Shown here piece after piece: positions 1 to 8,966 of a stretch of 64,000 bases of DNA. Every line of letters starts with the position of its first letter. Position 1 is the stretch's first letter. The stretch is taken from NCBI RefSeq assembly GCF_001427145.1, contig NZ_LMGL01000001.1:881225-945224 (forward strand), read 5' to 3'. The stretch comes from Microbacterium sp. Root166 (GTDB lineage Bacteria; Actinomycetota; Actinomycetes; Actinomycetales; Microbacteriaceae). Under the pieces are notes generated by a model, which was given only the letters and a program-made list of their open reading frames with translations, did not search any database and was not told the DNA's origin. The position numbers and the translations under genes were made by a program.

Positions 1-90
1 CCGCAGCGGCGAACTCAGTGCGCGCATGCGCGCCTCGGCTTCGGGATCGCCCGGCCGCAGCTCGATGCGCTCCTCTGTGTACTCCACCAC
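1..90 (-). CDS. ArsR-type winged-helix regulator, N-terminal fragment
   Basis: Only the first 30 codons lie in the window; the gene runs off the left edge. The start is one of two consecutive GTG codons (90-88 or 87-85), and an in-frame TAG lies four codons upstream. The visible protein begins with an acidic stretch and then reads MRALSSPLR, which matches the start of the first helix of many ArsR/SmtB-like winged-helix repressors, where a residue run like ALSSPLR is common. It is divergent from the MFS exporter at 148, and a palindrome lies between them, which is the usual arrangement of a repressor controlling an exporter. Family assignment rests on nine residues and context, so it is tentative. 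Confidence 0.55.
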   Translation of the reverse strand, partial: MVEYTEERIELRPGDPEAEARMRALSSPLR

Positions 91-110
91 GGGTCCAGGC
101 TAGACCAGTG

Positions 111-126
111 ATTGACAATTCTCAAT
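111..126. promoter_or_regulatory. palindromic operator between the ArsR-like gene and the MFS exporter
   Basis: The 16 bases ATTGACAATTCTCAAT form an inverted repeat with ATTGA/TCAAT arms and an AATT centre, broken only at one symmetric pair. It sits 20 bases from the regulator start and 21 bases from the exporter start. A second, looser pair, TGATTG (140-145) and CAATCA (154-159), overlaps the exporter start codon. Binding by the adjacent regulator is an inference. Confidence 0.55.
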
Positions 127-147
127 CGGTCACCGAAACTGATTGGC

Positions 148-1572
148 ATGTCTCAATCACCAGAGCAGGACGGCGTCGCCGATGTCGACGACGATGTCCT
201 CGCCGAAGCCCGCGCCGAGGCCGCCGGGACCTCCACCGCCGCCCGCGCAGACGCCGGTGCCGACGCGGATCAGCCGGATGCCGAGCAGTCGGCAACGGAC
301 ACCAAGGGCTCGCTCTGGCGCGACCGCAACTTCCTCACCATGTGGGGTGGGCAGACGCTGAGCCAGTTCGGCGCGCAGATCACCGAGCTGGCCGTGCCCG
401 TCCTCGCCGTCCTGCTCCTCAACGCCACCGAGTTCCAGGTCGGCGTCCTCAACGCCGCCAATGTCGCCGCGTTCCTGCTCGTCGGACTCCCGGCCGGCGC
501 CTGGATCGACCGCATGCGCAAGCGTCACGTCATGATCGCCGCGGATCTCGTCCGCGCCGTCGCGCTCGCCCTCGTCCCGCTGCTGTGGGTGGCCGGCCTG
601 CTGCAGATGTGGCAGCTAATCGTGATCGCCGCGATCGTCGGCATCGCCACCGTGTTCTTCGACGTCTCGTACCAGAGCATCGTGCCGTCACTCGTACGGC
701 CGCATCAGATCGCCGAGGCGAATGGCAAGCTCCAGTCCTCGTACGAGATCGCGAACATCGCCGGACCCGGCTTCGGCGGCTGGCTCATCGGCGTGATCAC
801 CGCGCCGCTCGCCGTGCTCGCCACGGCCGGCACCTACGTGATCTCGGCGATCGCGCTGATGTTCACGCGCGACCGTGAAGCGGTCCGTCCGGCCGAAGAC
901 CGTGGCCCGATCCTGCGCGAGATCTGGGAGGGCCTCCACTTCGTCTTCACCGAGAAGCTGCTGCGCCGGATCGTCGCCACGACCGGCACCTCGAACTTCT
1001 TCAACACGGTCTCGACGACGCTGCTCCCGCTGTTCCTTCTGCGCGAACTCGGGTTCTCGCCCGCGGCGCTCGGTCTGATCTTCTCGCTCGCGTCCATCGG
1101 CGGCCTGCTCGGTGCCATCGCGACTCCTCACATCGTGAAGCGGATCGGCGAGGCACGGGCCATCCCGATCAGCGCGATCGGCTTCAGCATCGTCGCCTCG
1201 CTCCTGCCGGTGGCCGCGCTCGTGCCGGAGTTCGCCTTCCCGCTCCTCGTGGCGCAGTTCTTCGTCGGCAGCTTCACGGTGCTGCTCTACAACATCACGC
1301 AGGTGACCTTCCGGCAGCGGATCACACCGGCCCGCCTGCTCGGGCGCATGAACGCCTCGGTGCGCTTCGTGGTGTGGGGCGTCATGCCGATCGCCGCGCT
1401 GCTCGCCGGCGTCCTCGGCGCGTGGCTGGGCGTCGTGCCGGTGATGTGGATCGGCGCCATCGGCCAGCTCTTCTCGGCGTGCTTCGTGGTGTTCGCACCC
1501 TTCTGGACGATGCGAGAGCTTCCCGACGCGCACACGAACGCCGGAGCGAACGCTGGCACGACGGAGGACTGA
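148..1572 (+). CDS. MFS exporter (EntS/MFS_3-like)
   Basis: A 474-residue integral membrane protein with about 12 hydrophobic segments after a long acidic, alanine-rich cytoplasmic N-terminus (about 55 residues). The segment around residues 60-75 (MWGGQTLSQFGAQIT) and the loop GLPAGAWIDRMRKR are typical of the MFS_3 group that includes enterobactin and macrolide exporters. An upstream in-frame ATG at 112 would run through the operator palindrome, so ATG 148 is preferred; no strong ribosome binding site is seen in front of either. Divergent from an ArsR-like regulator, so probably induced by the regulator's ligand. The substrate cannot be read from the sequence. Confidence 0.85.
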   Translation: MSQSPEQDGVADVDDDVLAEARAEAAGTSTAARADAGADADQPDAEQSATDTKGSLWRDRNFLTMWGGQTLSQFGAQITELAVPVLAVLLLNATEFQVGVLNAANVAAFLLVGLPAGAWIDRMRKRHVMIAADLVRAVALALVPLLWVAGLLQMWQLIVIAAIVGIATVFFDVSYQSIVPSLVRPHQIAEANGKLQSSYEIANIAGPGFGGWLIGVITAPLAVLATAGTYVISAIALMFTRDREAVRPAEDRGPILREIWEGLHFVFTEKLLRRIVATTGTSNFFNTVSTTLLPLFLLRELGFSPAALGLIFSLASIGGLLGAIATPHIVKRIGEARAIPISAIGFSIVASLLPVAALVPEFAFPLLVAQFFVGSFTVLLYNITQVTFRQRITPARLLGRMNASVRFVVWGVMPIAALLAGVLGAWLGVVPVMWIGAIGQLFSACFVVFAPFWTMRELPDAHTNAGANAGTTED

Positions 1573-1646
1573 CCGAATGCGAGCATGACGACGCCGGTTC
1601 GCGCAAGTCTGCCCTCTGAGCATCCCGGGGATGGTTGAGTGTCAGC

Positions 1647-2807
1647 ATGAGCGCGCGCATCGTCTCGATCGGCACCGCGGTTCCGCCGACCCGCGTCCCA
1701 CAGGAGCGGGTCCGCGACTTCTTCGCGGGCCAGCCCGGAGTGGACCGCCTCACCCAGCGCCTCATCCGCGCGGCCTTCGACGCCGCCGCGATCGACCAGC
1801 GGCACACGGTGCTCACCGAGCTCGCCGACCTGGGTGAGCCGGTCCTGGCGGGGGACGGACCGTTCGTCGATCCCTCCGGAACGCTGCGCCGGCCGACGAC
1901 CGGCACGCGCAACGACATCTACTCCCGGGTGACGCCGGGCCTCTGCGCGCAGTCCGCTCGGGTCGCGCTCGAGGACGCGGCGGTGGACGCGGCATCCGTC
2001 ACGCATGTGATCACCGTCTCGTGCACCGGGTTCTTCGCCCCGGGTCCGGACTACCGGCTGGTGCGCGACCTCGGGATCCCGACCACCGCGGAGCGCTACC
2101 ACCTGGGGTTCATCGGCTGCGCTGCGGCGCTTCCGGGCATCCGCCTCGCCACCCGCATCGCGGCGGCCCAGCCCGAGGCCGTGGTGCTGGTGGTCTGCGT
2201 CGAGCTCTGCTCGCTGCACATCCGCCCCTCCGCCGACCCGCAGCAGATCGTGGCGGCATCCGTCTTCGCCGATGGTGCGGCGGCCGCGGTGATCACCGCC
2301 GACCCCTCGGTCGGAAGGCCCGGCGGCCTTCACCTCGACCGCTTCACCACCGCTCTCACGACCGAGGGCGAGAGCGACATGGTGTGGACGATCGGCGACC
2401 ACGGCTTCGAGATGACCCTCTCGGCCGAGGTGCCGCGCATCGTCGGACGCGAGATCCGTGGGGCCGTCGACCGGTTCCTCGGCGACGATGGACAGCCCGA
2501 CGCCTGGGCCGTGCACCCGGGCGGGCGAAGCGTGCTCGACCGGGTCGAGGCCGGCCTCGAACTCGAGCCCGGTGCGATCGACGCCTCCCGCGAGGTGCTG
2601 CGCGAATACGGCAACATGTCGAGCGCGACGATCCTGTTCATCCTCCGCCGCCTGCTGCTCGACGACTCGATCGGCGACGGATCCCGGGTCGCCGGTCTCG
2701 CCTTCGGCCCTGGGCTCACCGTCGAGTCGGCCCTCATGACGAAGCGGGTGCCGGTGCGCGCCGACGCCTCCGCCGGTGCCGTGACCGCCGCCGCGGGACG
2801 CGCATGA
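1647..2807 (+). CDS. type III polyketide synthase (chalcone/stilbene synthase family)
   Basis: A 386-residue cytosolic homodimer-type ketosynthase, the usual length for the family. The catalytic triad is visible: Cys158 in GFIGCAAALPG, His290 in AVHPGG and Asn323 in YGNMSS. These enzymes extend an acyl-CoA starter with malonyl-CoA to make alkylpyrones, resorcinols or phloroglucinols. TTG 1635 is in frame upstream, but ATG 1647 gives the normal start (MSARIVSIGTAVPP). The stop overlaps the next gene by four bases (ATGA), so it forms an operon with the methyltransferase and FAD monooxygenase that follow. The starter and the product are unknown. No acyl-CoA ligase is present nearby, so the starter is probably from primary metabolism. 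Confidence 0.92.
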   Translation: MSARIVSIGTAVPPTRVPQERVRDFFAGQPGVDRLTQRLIRAAFDAAAIDQRHTVLTELADLGEPVLAGDGPFVDPSGTLRRPTTGTRNDIYSRVTPGLCAQSARVALEDAAVDAASVTHVITVSCTGFFAPGPDYRLVRDLGIPTTAERYHLGFIGCAAALPGIRLATRIAAAQPEAVVLVVCVELCSLHIRPSADPQQIVAASVFADGAAAAVITADPSVGRPGGLHLDRFTTALTTEGESDMVWTIGDHGFEMTLSAEVPRIVGREIRGAVDRFLGDDGQPDAWAVHPGGRSVLDRVEAGLELEPGAIDASREVLREYGNMSSATILFILRRLLLDDSIGDGSRVAGLAFGPGLTVESALMTKRVPVRADASAGAVTAAAGRA

Positions 2808-3535
2808 CCCTGGCGGTCCGCGACCTCGAGCTCGAAGAGCTCATGGACGACCCGCACTGCGACCCGGCGCGGCTCGAAGCGACCCTGCGCCGGTTCGGCA
2901 CGATCAACCGACTCGTGTCGGGCTGGGGCACCGTCTACCGTGCGACGCTCGCACCGCACCTGCGGTCGCTCGGACGTCCGGCGCGTGTGCTCGACCTGGG
3001 GTCGGGCGGCGGCGACCTCGTGCTGCGGCTCGCCGGGCTCGCCGCGCGCGACGGCCTCGAGGTGGAATGGGTCGGCGTGGATCCCGACCCGCGCGCGCAC
3101 GCCGTCGCGACCGAGAGCGCGGCGCCGCCGAACGTCCGGTTCCGGTGCACGGATGCCGCGACCCTCGTCGCGGCGGGTGAGGCGTTCGACGTCGTGCTGT
3201 CCAACCACGTCCTGCACCACCTCGGCCCGCAGCTCGGCGGATTCCTCAGCGAGTCCCGGCAGCTCTCGCGCGGCCTGGTGCTGCACGCCGACATCGAGCG
3301 CCGCCGGCTGGCGTACGGGCTCTACGCCGTGGGGATCACGCCCTTCGCCCCCGGAACCTTCCTGCGCACCGACGGGCTCCGCTCGATCCGGCGAAGCTTC
3401 ACCCGGGCCGAGCTCGCACTCGAGCTCGACCGGCACGGCGGCAGCGAGTGGTCGGTGCAGCGCCCGGTCCCGTTCCGGCTGGTCGCCGTCGGGCAGGGCA
3501 GGGCCGACGGCCCACGCGGAGCATCCGGTGCCTGA
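2804..3535 (+). CDS. class I SAM-dependent methyltransferase, polyketide tailoring
   Basis: A 243-residue protein with a Rossmann-type SAM-binding motif, VLDLGSGGGDL, near residue 65, an acidic strand end (VGVDPDP) for the ribose hydroxyls, and a post-motif segment LSNHVLHHL. The family transfers methyl from SAM to O, N or C of small molecules. Start ATG 2804 overlaps the stop of the polyketide synthase, and the next gene begins at GTG 3528 inside this one. The tight coupling indicates tailoring of the type III PKS product. Whether it methylates a hydroxyl or a ring carbon cannot be decided here. Confidence 0.85.
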   Translation: MTLAVRDLELEELMDDPHCDPARLEATLRRFGTINRLVSGWGTVYRATLAPHLRSLGRPARVLDLGSGGGDLVLRLAGLAARDGLEVEWVGVDPDPRAHAVATESAAPPNVRFRCTDAATLVAAGEAFDVVLSNHVLHHLGPQLGGFLSESRQLSRGLVLHADIERRRLAYGLYAVGITPFAPGTFLRTDGLRSIRRSFTRAELALELDRHGGSEWSVQRPVPFRLVAVGQGRADGPRGASGA

Positions 3536-4661
3536 CGTCCTGATCGTCGGCGCCGGACCTGTCGGGCTGCTACTCGCAGGCGAGCTCGCACGCCGGGGAG
3601 TGGACGTCGAGATCCTCGAGAAGCGCCCGGCGATCGGCGGCGGCACGCGCGCGATCGGCGTGCACGCCCCCGTGCTCGCCGCGCTCGAGGAGTCGGGCGT
3701 GACGGAGCGGCTGCTCGCCGGCGCGACCCGGGTTCCGCGGGGCGAGGCGCGGTCGGCGGGCCGGCTGCTCGGCGTGGTGCGGTTCGACCGGCTGTCGGCC
3801 CGGTTCCCGTTCGTGGCGACCCTGCCGCAGGCCGCGACCGAGGCGGTGCTGGCAGCGGATGCCCCGACCCCGCGCCGTGCGACGACCGTCACCGCGGTCG
3901 TGCGGCGCACAGACGGCGGGCGCGTCCGGCTGGAGGGCGGGCTCGAGCTCACGGCGCCGATCGTCGTGATCGCCTCCGGCTGGAGCGGGCGCGACCTCGC
4001 CTACCGTCCCGGCGCCGTGCCGGTGCGGCAGTACCGCGATCGGTATCTCATGACGGATGCCGCGACCGGCGCCCGCGCGGACGCCGAGCTCGCCGTGGTG
4101 CACCTGGACGCGCACGGCGTGCTCGAGTCCTTCCCACTTCCGGGCGGCGTGCGGCGCTTCGTCGCGTGGGACCGACCCGGCGCGGACCCGGGCCCCGAGG
4201 CGAGGACGGCCCGGCTGCGGGCGGCGCTCGAGGCGCGCGGCGAGGGCCACGCCGCCGCGGCCGTCACGTCGGCGACCTCGTTCGGCGTGCGCCGGGTCGT
4301 CGCACCACGGCTGCGCAACGGCCGCGTGCTCGTGGTCGGCGACGCCGCGCACGAGGTCAGCCCGATCGGCGGCCAGGGCATGAACCTCGGCCTGCTCGAC
4401 GCGGCCACGCTCGCGCCGCTGCTGGCGACCTGGGTCCGCACCAGCTCGGCGCCGGACGCCGAGCTGCGCCGGTGGGAACGCGTTCGGGTCGCGTCGGCGC
4501 GCACGGCCGCAGGCCTGGCCGCGGCGAACACGGCGCTCGGGCGGCCTCTCGGTCCAGTCGGCGACGCGGTACGCCGCGCGACGGTGCGCGCGATGCTCGC
4601 CCCGCCGATGGGCGGCGTGTTCGCCCGCGCGTACTCGATGGGCTTCGACCGCAGCGCCTGA
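3528..4661 (+). CDS. FAD-dependent monooxygenase/oxidoreductase of the PKS cluster
   Basis: A 377-residue flavoprotein of the p-hydroxybenzoate-hydroxylase fold. The N-terminal dinucleotide motif is VGAGPVGLLLAGELARRG and the C-terminal GD motif is VVGDAAHEVSPIGGQGMN. It starts at GTG 3528, eight bases inside the methyltransferase gene, so it is co-translated with it. Members hydroxylate or oxidise aromatic or polyketide rings using NAD(P)H and oxygen, so oxidation of the polyketide core is the likely role. It is shorter than typical 500-residue aromatic hydroxylases because the extra C-terminal domain is absent. It is the last gene of the rightward operon. Confidence 0.85.
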   Translation: MPDVLIVGAGPVGLLLAGELARRGVDVEILEKRPAIGGGTRAIGVHAPVLAALEESGVTERLLAGATRVPRGEARSAGRLLGVVRFDRLSARFPFVATLPQAATEAVLAADAPTPRRATTVTAVVRRTDGGRVRLEGGLELTAPIVVIASGWSGRDLAYRPGAVPVRQYRDRYLMTDAATGARADAELAVVHLDAHGVLESFPLPGGVRRFVAWDRPGADPGPEARTARLRAALEARGEGHAAAAVTSATSFGVRRVVAPRLRNGRVLVVGDAAHEVSPIGGQGMNLGLLDAATLAPLLATWVRTSSAPDAELRRWERVRVASARTAAGLAAANTALGRPLGPVGDAVRRATVRAMLAPPMGGVFARAYSMGFDRSA

Positions 4662-4681
4662 GCCTGACCCCGCCAGCCCGT

Positions 4682-4738
4682 CGAGTTGCCAGTCCGGGTC
4701 GCTTCGGCGCGCCGAGACCGACCTCGAGTGGCAACTCG
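4682..4738. terminator. inverted repeat between convergent PKS operon and UbiA gene
   Basis: Perfect 10-base arms CGAGTTGCCA (4682-4691) and TGGCAACTCG (4729-4738) enclose a 37-base GC-rich centre with further self-complementarity (GGTC and GACC). There is no T tract. It lies just after the rightward operon and could serve both strands as a factor-aided terminator. The 4662-4869 gap holds this and the longer palindrome at 4779 and nothing else I recognise. Confidence 0.45.
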
Positions 4739-4778
4739 GCGCGCACGCCGTGCCCGATCCCGGCCCGCCAACCCACAC

Positions 4779-4839
4779 GCCGAGACCGCACGAACGCACC
4801 GAAATTCGCGCTCGGACGGTGCGTTCGTGCGTTCTCGGC
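4779..4839. repeat. long imperfect intergenic palindrome (22-base arms)
   Basis: Arms 4779-4800 and 4818-4839 are complementary over 22 bases with one mismatch and enclose a 17-base loop. The core of the right arm reads GGTGCGTTCGTGCG. It lies between convergent genes. Its geometry matches the palindromes at 35911, 44021 and 53057 in this window, suggesting a dispersed palindromic repeat class or factor-dependent terminators. Confidence 0.6.
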
Positions 4840-4869
4840 AGGTTGAGCGGGCCGGGCGGAACCGGAAGG

Positions 4870-5709
4870 TCAGCCGGTCAGAGCAGTGCCGGTCGCCACC
4901 AGCTGGGCGGCGAGCAGCAGGGCGGCGAGCATCACGAGCCGGAACAGCGCACGGCTCGGGGGCCGCACGAGGGCCCGCACCACCGTCACGACGGCCAGCA
5001 CCGCGACGCCGGCGAAGAAGACCCAGGCGAGCGGCGGCACCGCGGCGAGGTCGCCGGCCGGCCCGAGCAGCACGGCGACCGCTCCGGCGAGCACGGCGCC
5101 TGCGGCGAGCACGGCCGAGGCGCGCGGCCCGATCCGGTGCGGGAACCCACGGACGCCGGTCCGCTCGTCGTCGTCGAGGTCGGGCAGCACGTTCGTGAGA
5201 TGCACGGCCGATCCGAGTGCGGCGCCCGCGATCCACGCCCAGCCCGGGGCGAACGCCGGGTCCGGCGCGGACAGGGTCGCCAGGGACGGGAACAGGCCGA
5301 AGCTCACGATGAACGGCACGAGCGAGAAGGCGGTGGACTTCAGCCCGGCGTTGTACGACCACGCCGAGCCCAGCAGCAGCGCATGGGCGGCCAGCATCCG
5401 CCATCCCAGAGGTGCCGACAGGGCGAGCGCGAGAAGAAGCGAAGCGGATGCCGCGACCCACGCCGCGCGCAGGCTCACGTCGCCGCGGGCGATGGGCTTG
5501 TCGGTGCGGCCGACCGCGCGATCGCGCGCGGCGTCGAGGGCGTCGTTCGAGATGCCTATCGACACCTGGCCGGCGAGGACCGAGAGCGTCAGCAGCGCGA
5601 GCCGCCACAGCTCGAGCCCGATCGACAGGCCCAGCGCCAGCGCCAGGGTGGTGACCACGAGCGTCGGCCCCGGGTGCGTGGACCCCCACAGAGCCCGGAC
5701 GATGCGCAT
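4870..5709 (-). CDS. UbiA-family prenyltransferase
   Basis: A 279-residue polytopic membrane protein with about eight hydrophobic segments. The two Mg-diphosphate motifs of the family are visible: NDALDAARD near residue 55 and DLDDDE near residue 180. UbiA enzymes move an isoprenoid chain from its diphosphate onto an aromatic or other acceptor. It faces the type III PKS operon, so prenylation of the polyketide is attractive but unproven; UbiA genes also serve menaquinone synthesis. ATG 5709 is chosen; GTG 5724 is a possible alternative. It lies 47 bases downstream of clpB on the same strand and could be read through from it. Confidence 0.85.
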   Translation of the reverse strand: MRIVRALWGSTHPGPTLVVTTLALALGLSIGLELWRLALLTLSVLAGQVSIGISNDALDAARDRAVGRTDKPIARGDVSLRAAWVAASASLLLALALSAPLGWRMLAAHALLLGSAWSYNAGLKSTAFSLVPFIVSFGLFPSLATLSAPDPAFAPGWAWIAGAALGSAVHLTNVLPDLDDDERTGVRGFPHRIGPRASAVLAAGAVLAGAVAVLLGPAGDLAAVPPLAWVFFAGVAVLAVVTVVRALVRPPSRALFRLVMLAALLLAAQLVATGTALTG

Positions 5710-5756
5710 GCCCGATGCTCTCACGCCTCGGCGCGGGCGCTCATACAGGACCCGGG

Positions 5757-7961
5757 TCAGTCCTCGAGGACCGCCTCGACGACGTCGTCGTCCTCGGGCG
5801 ATTCGGGGACCGGCGACTGCCCTTCGCTCACCAGGGTGAGCCCGGATCCGTCGGCCGCGACATCCACCCGCACTACGTCGCCGTCGTGCACCCCGCCGCC
5901 GAGGATGGCCATGGCGAGGCGGTCCTGGATCTGCGACTGGATGAGCCGGCGCAGCGGCCGCGCGCCGAACAGCGGGTCGTAGCCGCGCTCGGCCAGCCAG
6001 CCGCGTGCATCCGGCGTGACGGCGAGCGTGAGCCGGCGGTCCTTGAGCCGGCGCTGCAGCGCGTAGACGGCGAGCTCGACGATCTGGGCGAGGTCGTCCT
6101 CGGTGAGCGCCTGGAAGATCACGATGTCGTCGAGGCGGTTCACGAACTCGGGCTTGAAGGCCTGGCGCACCAGGCCCTGAACCTGCTCGCGCTTCTGCTC
6201 GGTCGACAGCGTCGGGTCGATGAGGATCGGCGAGCCGAGGTTCGAGGTGAGGATCAGGATCACGTTCTTGAAGTCGACCGTGCGTCCCTGGCCGTCGGTG
6301 AGACGCCCGTCGTCCATGACCTGCAGCAGCACGTCGAACACCTCGGGGTGCGCCTTCTCGACCTCGTCGAGCAGCACGACGCTGTACGGACGCCGCCGCA
6401 CGGCTTCGGTGAGCTGGCCGCCCTGCTCGTAGCCGATGTACCCCGGAGGGGCGCCGACCAGCCGCGACACGGTGTGCTTCTCGCCGTACTCCGACATGTC
6501 GATGCGCACCATGGCGTGCTCGTCGTCGAAGAGGAACTCGGCGAGGGACTTCGCGAGCTCGGTCTTGCCGACGCCGGTGGGACCGAGGAAGAGGAACGAC
6601 CCGGTCGGCCGTCCGGGGTCGCTGATCCCCGCGCGGGAGCGGCGCACGGCGTCGGAGACGGCCTTCACGGCGTCCTTCTGCCCGATCAGCCGCCGGCCGA
6701 GCTCGGCTTCGAGGTGCAGCAGCTTCTCGGTCTCGCCCTGCAGCAGCCGCCCGACCGGGATGCCGGTCCACGCCGCGATGACGGCGGCGATGTCCTCGTC
6801 CGTCACCTGGTCGTTGACCATGCGCTCCCCCGCCGGCTCTTCGCGCTCGGCATCGACGAGCTGCCGCTCGAGGGCCGGGATCTCGGCGTAGAGCAGACGC
6901 GACGCCTTCTCGAGGTTGCCCTCGCGCTGCGCGCGCTCGGCCTCCATGCGGGCGGCGTCGAGCTTAGTCTTCAGGTCGCCGACGCGGTTGAGCGAAGCAC
7001 GCTCGCGCTCCCACCGCTCCTGCAGCTCGCTGAGGCGCTCCTGCTCGCTGCCGAGCTGCTGCCGCAGTGCGGCCAGGCGCTCCTTCGAGGCGTCGTCCTT
7101 CTCCTTCTTGAGCGCGAGCTCCTCCAGCTTCAGCCGGTCGACGTGCCGGCGCAGCTCGTCGATCTCGAGCGGCGCCGAGTCGATCTCCATACGCAGCCGC
7201 GAGGCCGCCTCGTCGATGAGGTCGATCGCCTTGTCGGGCAGCTGACGGCTCGGGATGTAGCGGTGGCTGAGGGATGCCGCGGCGACGAGCGCGGCATCCG
7301 CGATGGCCACCTTGTGGTGGGCCTCGTACCGTTCCTTGAGGCCGCGGAGGATCGCGACCGTGTCTTCGACCGAGGGCTCGCCGACGTAGACCTGCTGGAA
7401 GCGGCGCTCGAGCGCGGCATCCTTCTCGATGAACTCGCGGTACTCGTTGAGCGTGGTGGCGCCGATCATGCGCAGCTCGCCGCGCGCGAGCATGGGCTTG
7501 AGCATGTTGGATGCCGCGACCGACCCCTCGCCGCCGCCCGCGCCCATGAGCACGTGCAGCTCGTCGATGAACGTGATGATGCGGCCGTCGGAGTCGGTGA
7601 TCTCCTTGAGGACGTTCTTGAGGCGCTCCTCGAACTGCCCGCGGTACATCGCTCCCGCGACGAGAGCGGAGATGTCGAGGGTGACGAGCTCCTTGTCCTT
7701 GAGCGACTCGGCCACGTCGCCTGCGACGATCCGCTGCGCGAGCCCCTCGACGACGGCGGTCTTGCCGACGCCGGGTTCACCGATCAGCACCGGGTTGTTC
7801 TTGGTGCGGCGGGTGAGCACCTGACTCACGCGCCGGATCTCGCTGTCGCGCCCGATGACGGGATCGAGTTTGCCCTGCCGGGCACGGTCGGTCAGGTTGA
7901 TGCCGAACTGCTCGAGGGCGCTGCGCGCGTCTTCCTGGCCCGGCTGCTGCGTGGCGTTCAT
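5757..7961 (-). CDS. clpB: ClpB-type disaggregase lacking the N-terminal domain
   Basis: A 734-residue Hsp100 AAA+ protein; full-length bacterial ClpB is about 860. The missing part is the N-terminal substrate-binding domain: the first AAA module starts almost at once, with Walker A GEPGVGKT at residues 61-68. A coiled-coil middle domain follows, rich in Glu, Arg and Lys (about residues 290-400; [13 protein letters not shown]), as in ClpB and not ClpC. The second Walker A (GPTGVGKT) lies in the second module. With DnaK-DnaJ-GrpE it extracts and refolds aggregated protein. A HAIR operator 29 bases upstream of the start predicts repression by HspR, whose gene lies 35 kb away. The C-terminus is strongly acidic. 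Confidence 0.93.
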   Translation of the reverse strand: MNATQQPGQEDARSALEQFGINLTDRARQGKLDPVIGRDSEIRRVSQVLTRRTKNNPVLIGEPGVGKTAVVEGLAQRIVAGDVAESLKDKELVTLDISALVAGAMYRGQFEERLKNVLKEITDSDGRIITFIDELHVLMGAGGGEGSVAASNMLKPMLARGELRMIGATTLNEYREFIEKDAALERRFQQVYVGEPSVEDTVAILRGLKERYEAHHKVAIADAALVAAASLSHRYIPSRQLPDKAIDLIDEAASRLRMEIDSAPLEIDELRRHVDRLKLEELALKKEKDDASKERLAALRQQLGSEQERLSELQERWERERASLNRVGDLKTKLDAARMEAERAQREGNLEKASRLLYAEIPALERQLVDAEREEPAGERMVNDQVTDEDIAAVIAAWTGIPVGRLLQGETEKLLHLEAELGRRLIGQKDAVKAVSDAVRRSRAGISDPGRPTGSFLFLGPTGVGKTELAKSLAEFLFDDEHAMVRIDMSEYGEKHTVSRLVGAPPGYIGYEQGGQLTEAVRRRPYSVVLLDEVEKAHPEVFDVLLQVMDDGRLTDGQGRTVDFKNVILILTSNLGSPILIDPTLSTEQKREQVQGLVRQAFKPEFVNRLDDIVIFQALTEDDLAQIVELAVYALQRRLKDRRLTLAVTPDARGWLAERGYDPLFGARPLRRLIQSQIQDRLAMAILGGGVHDGDVVRVDVAADGSGLTLVSEGQSPVPESPEDDDVVEAVLED

Positions 7962-7989
7962 CTGTCTCCTGAAATCTGCTCACGTGAAA

Positions 7990-8010
7990 CTTGAGTCGTG
8001 ATGGCTCAAG
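7990..8010. promoter_or_regulatory. HAIR element (HspR operator) of clpB
   Basis: The sequence CTTGAGT, seven bases, then GCTCAAG matches the known HspR-associated inverted repeat CTTGAGT-N7-ACTCAAG with one mismatch. It lies immediately upstream of clpB on the minus strand. Repression by HspR in the absence of heat stress is inferred from the well-studied actinobacterial system. Confidence 0.85.
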
Positions 8011-8071
8011 TTTAGCAGTCGACGGATGCCGCGGCAATGCCGAACGCCGGTACGCTGAGCGGCGGAGAGCC

Positions 8072-8962
8072 ATGGACGAAACGACGACCGAGCCGACGCC
8101 GCACTACCGGGTCGAGGGCTTCGCCGACCAGCGCCTCTGCGTCGTTCCGCAGCCGCAGGTGGATGCCGCGTTGGCCCGGCCGGGCACGCGGAGGTTGACG
8201 GTGACCGATGCCGGCTACTTCCCCGCTGCTGCCGGTCATCGCCGGGTGCGGGGCAAGGGGGCGCCCGAGACGATCGTCCTGCTCTGCGTGGCCGGACGCG
8301 GCACGGCCACGATCGCCGGCGATACCTTCACGCTCACCCCCTCGGCGTGCATCGTCATCCCGGCGGGCGCGCCCCATGTCTACGAGACCTCCTACGCCGA
8401 TCCGTGGAGCATCTGGTGGATGCACGTGCGGGGCAGCGACGTCGCCGAGCTCACCGGACCGCTGCTGGGTCAGCAGGTGCCCCTGACGCATCTCCGGGCT
8501 CTCGACAGGGTGGTCGCGCTGTTCGACGAGCTCGTCTCGTCGCTGGATCGCCGGCTGTCGCCCGCCCAGCTCCTCACCGCATCGGGAATCGCGTGGCATC
8601 TGCTGACCCGCATCGCCGCGGACAGCGTGCTGCCCTCGGAGGGATCACCGCTCGAGCGGGCCATGCGCCATCTCGAAGCGCGCATGGACAGCAGCATCCG
8701 GGTCGGCGAGCTCGCCGCCATCGTCGGCCTGTCACCGTCGCATCTGAGCGCCCTGTTCCATCAGGCGACCGGCAGCGGGCCGGGTGCGTTCCAGACCTCG
8801 CTGCGCATGTCGCGTGCCCGCGAGCTGCTCGACACCACGTCGCTCAGCATCCGTGAAGTCGCCGGCGCCGTCGGCTACACGGACTCGCTCTACTTCTCGC
8901 GGCACTTCCGGCGGCTGCACGGCGTGAACCCGTCCACGTACCGTTCGCAGCACAAGGGCTGA
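8072..8962 (+). CDS. AraC-family regulator with N-terminal cupin sensor
   Basis: A 296-residue regulator. The first half is an AraC-type cupin, with a typical end TPSACIVIPAGAPHVYE near residue 100, for ligand binding. The last 100 residues hold two helix-turn-helix motifs (VGELAAIVGLSPSHLSALF and IREVAGAVGYTDSLYFSRHF) with the family signature ending in RLHGVNPSTYR. Start ATG 8072 has GGAGAG just upstream. It converges, with four bases between stops, on an aldose-epimerase-like gene and a DUF5107 gene, so a carbohydrate is the probable inducer. Confidence 0.88.
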   Translation: MDETTTEPTPHYRVEGFADQRLCVVPQPQVDAALARPGTRRLTVTDAGYFPAAAGHRRVRGKGAPETIVLLCVAGRGTATIAGDTFTLTPSACIVIPAGAPHVYETSYADPWSIWWMHVRGSDVAELTGPLLGQQVPLTHLRALDRVVALFDELVSSLDRRLSPAQLLTASGIAWHLLTRIAADSVLPSEGSPLERAMRHLEARMDSSIRVGELAAIVGLSPSHLSALFHQATGSGPGAFQTSLRMSRARELLDTTSLSIREVAGAVGYTDSLYFSRHFRRLHGVNPSTYRSQHKG

Positions 8963-8966
8963 GCGC

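Noticed and set aside
4001..5689. Long minus-strand open frames across the FAD monooxygenase and many similar long frames opposite other genes
   Set aside because: They are Arg/Pro/Ala-rich, have no recognisable motifs and mirror real genes; in high-GC DNA such frames stay open by base composition.
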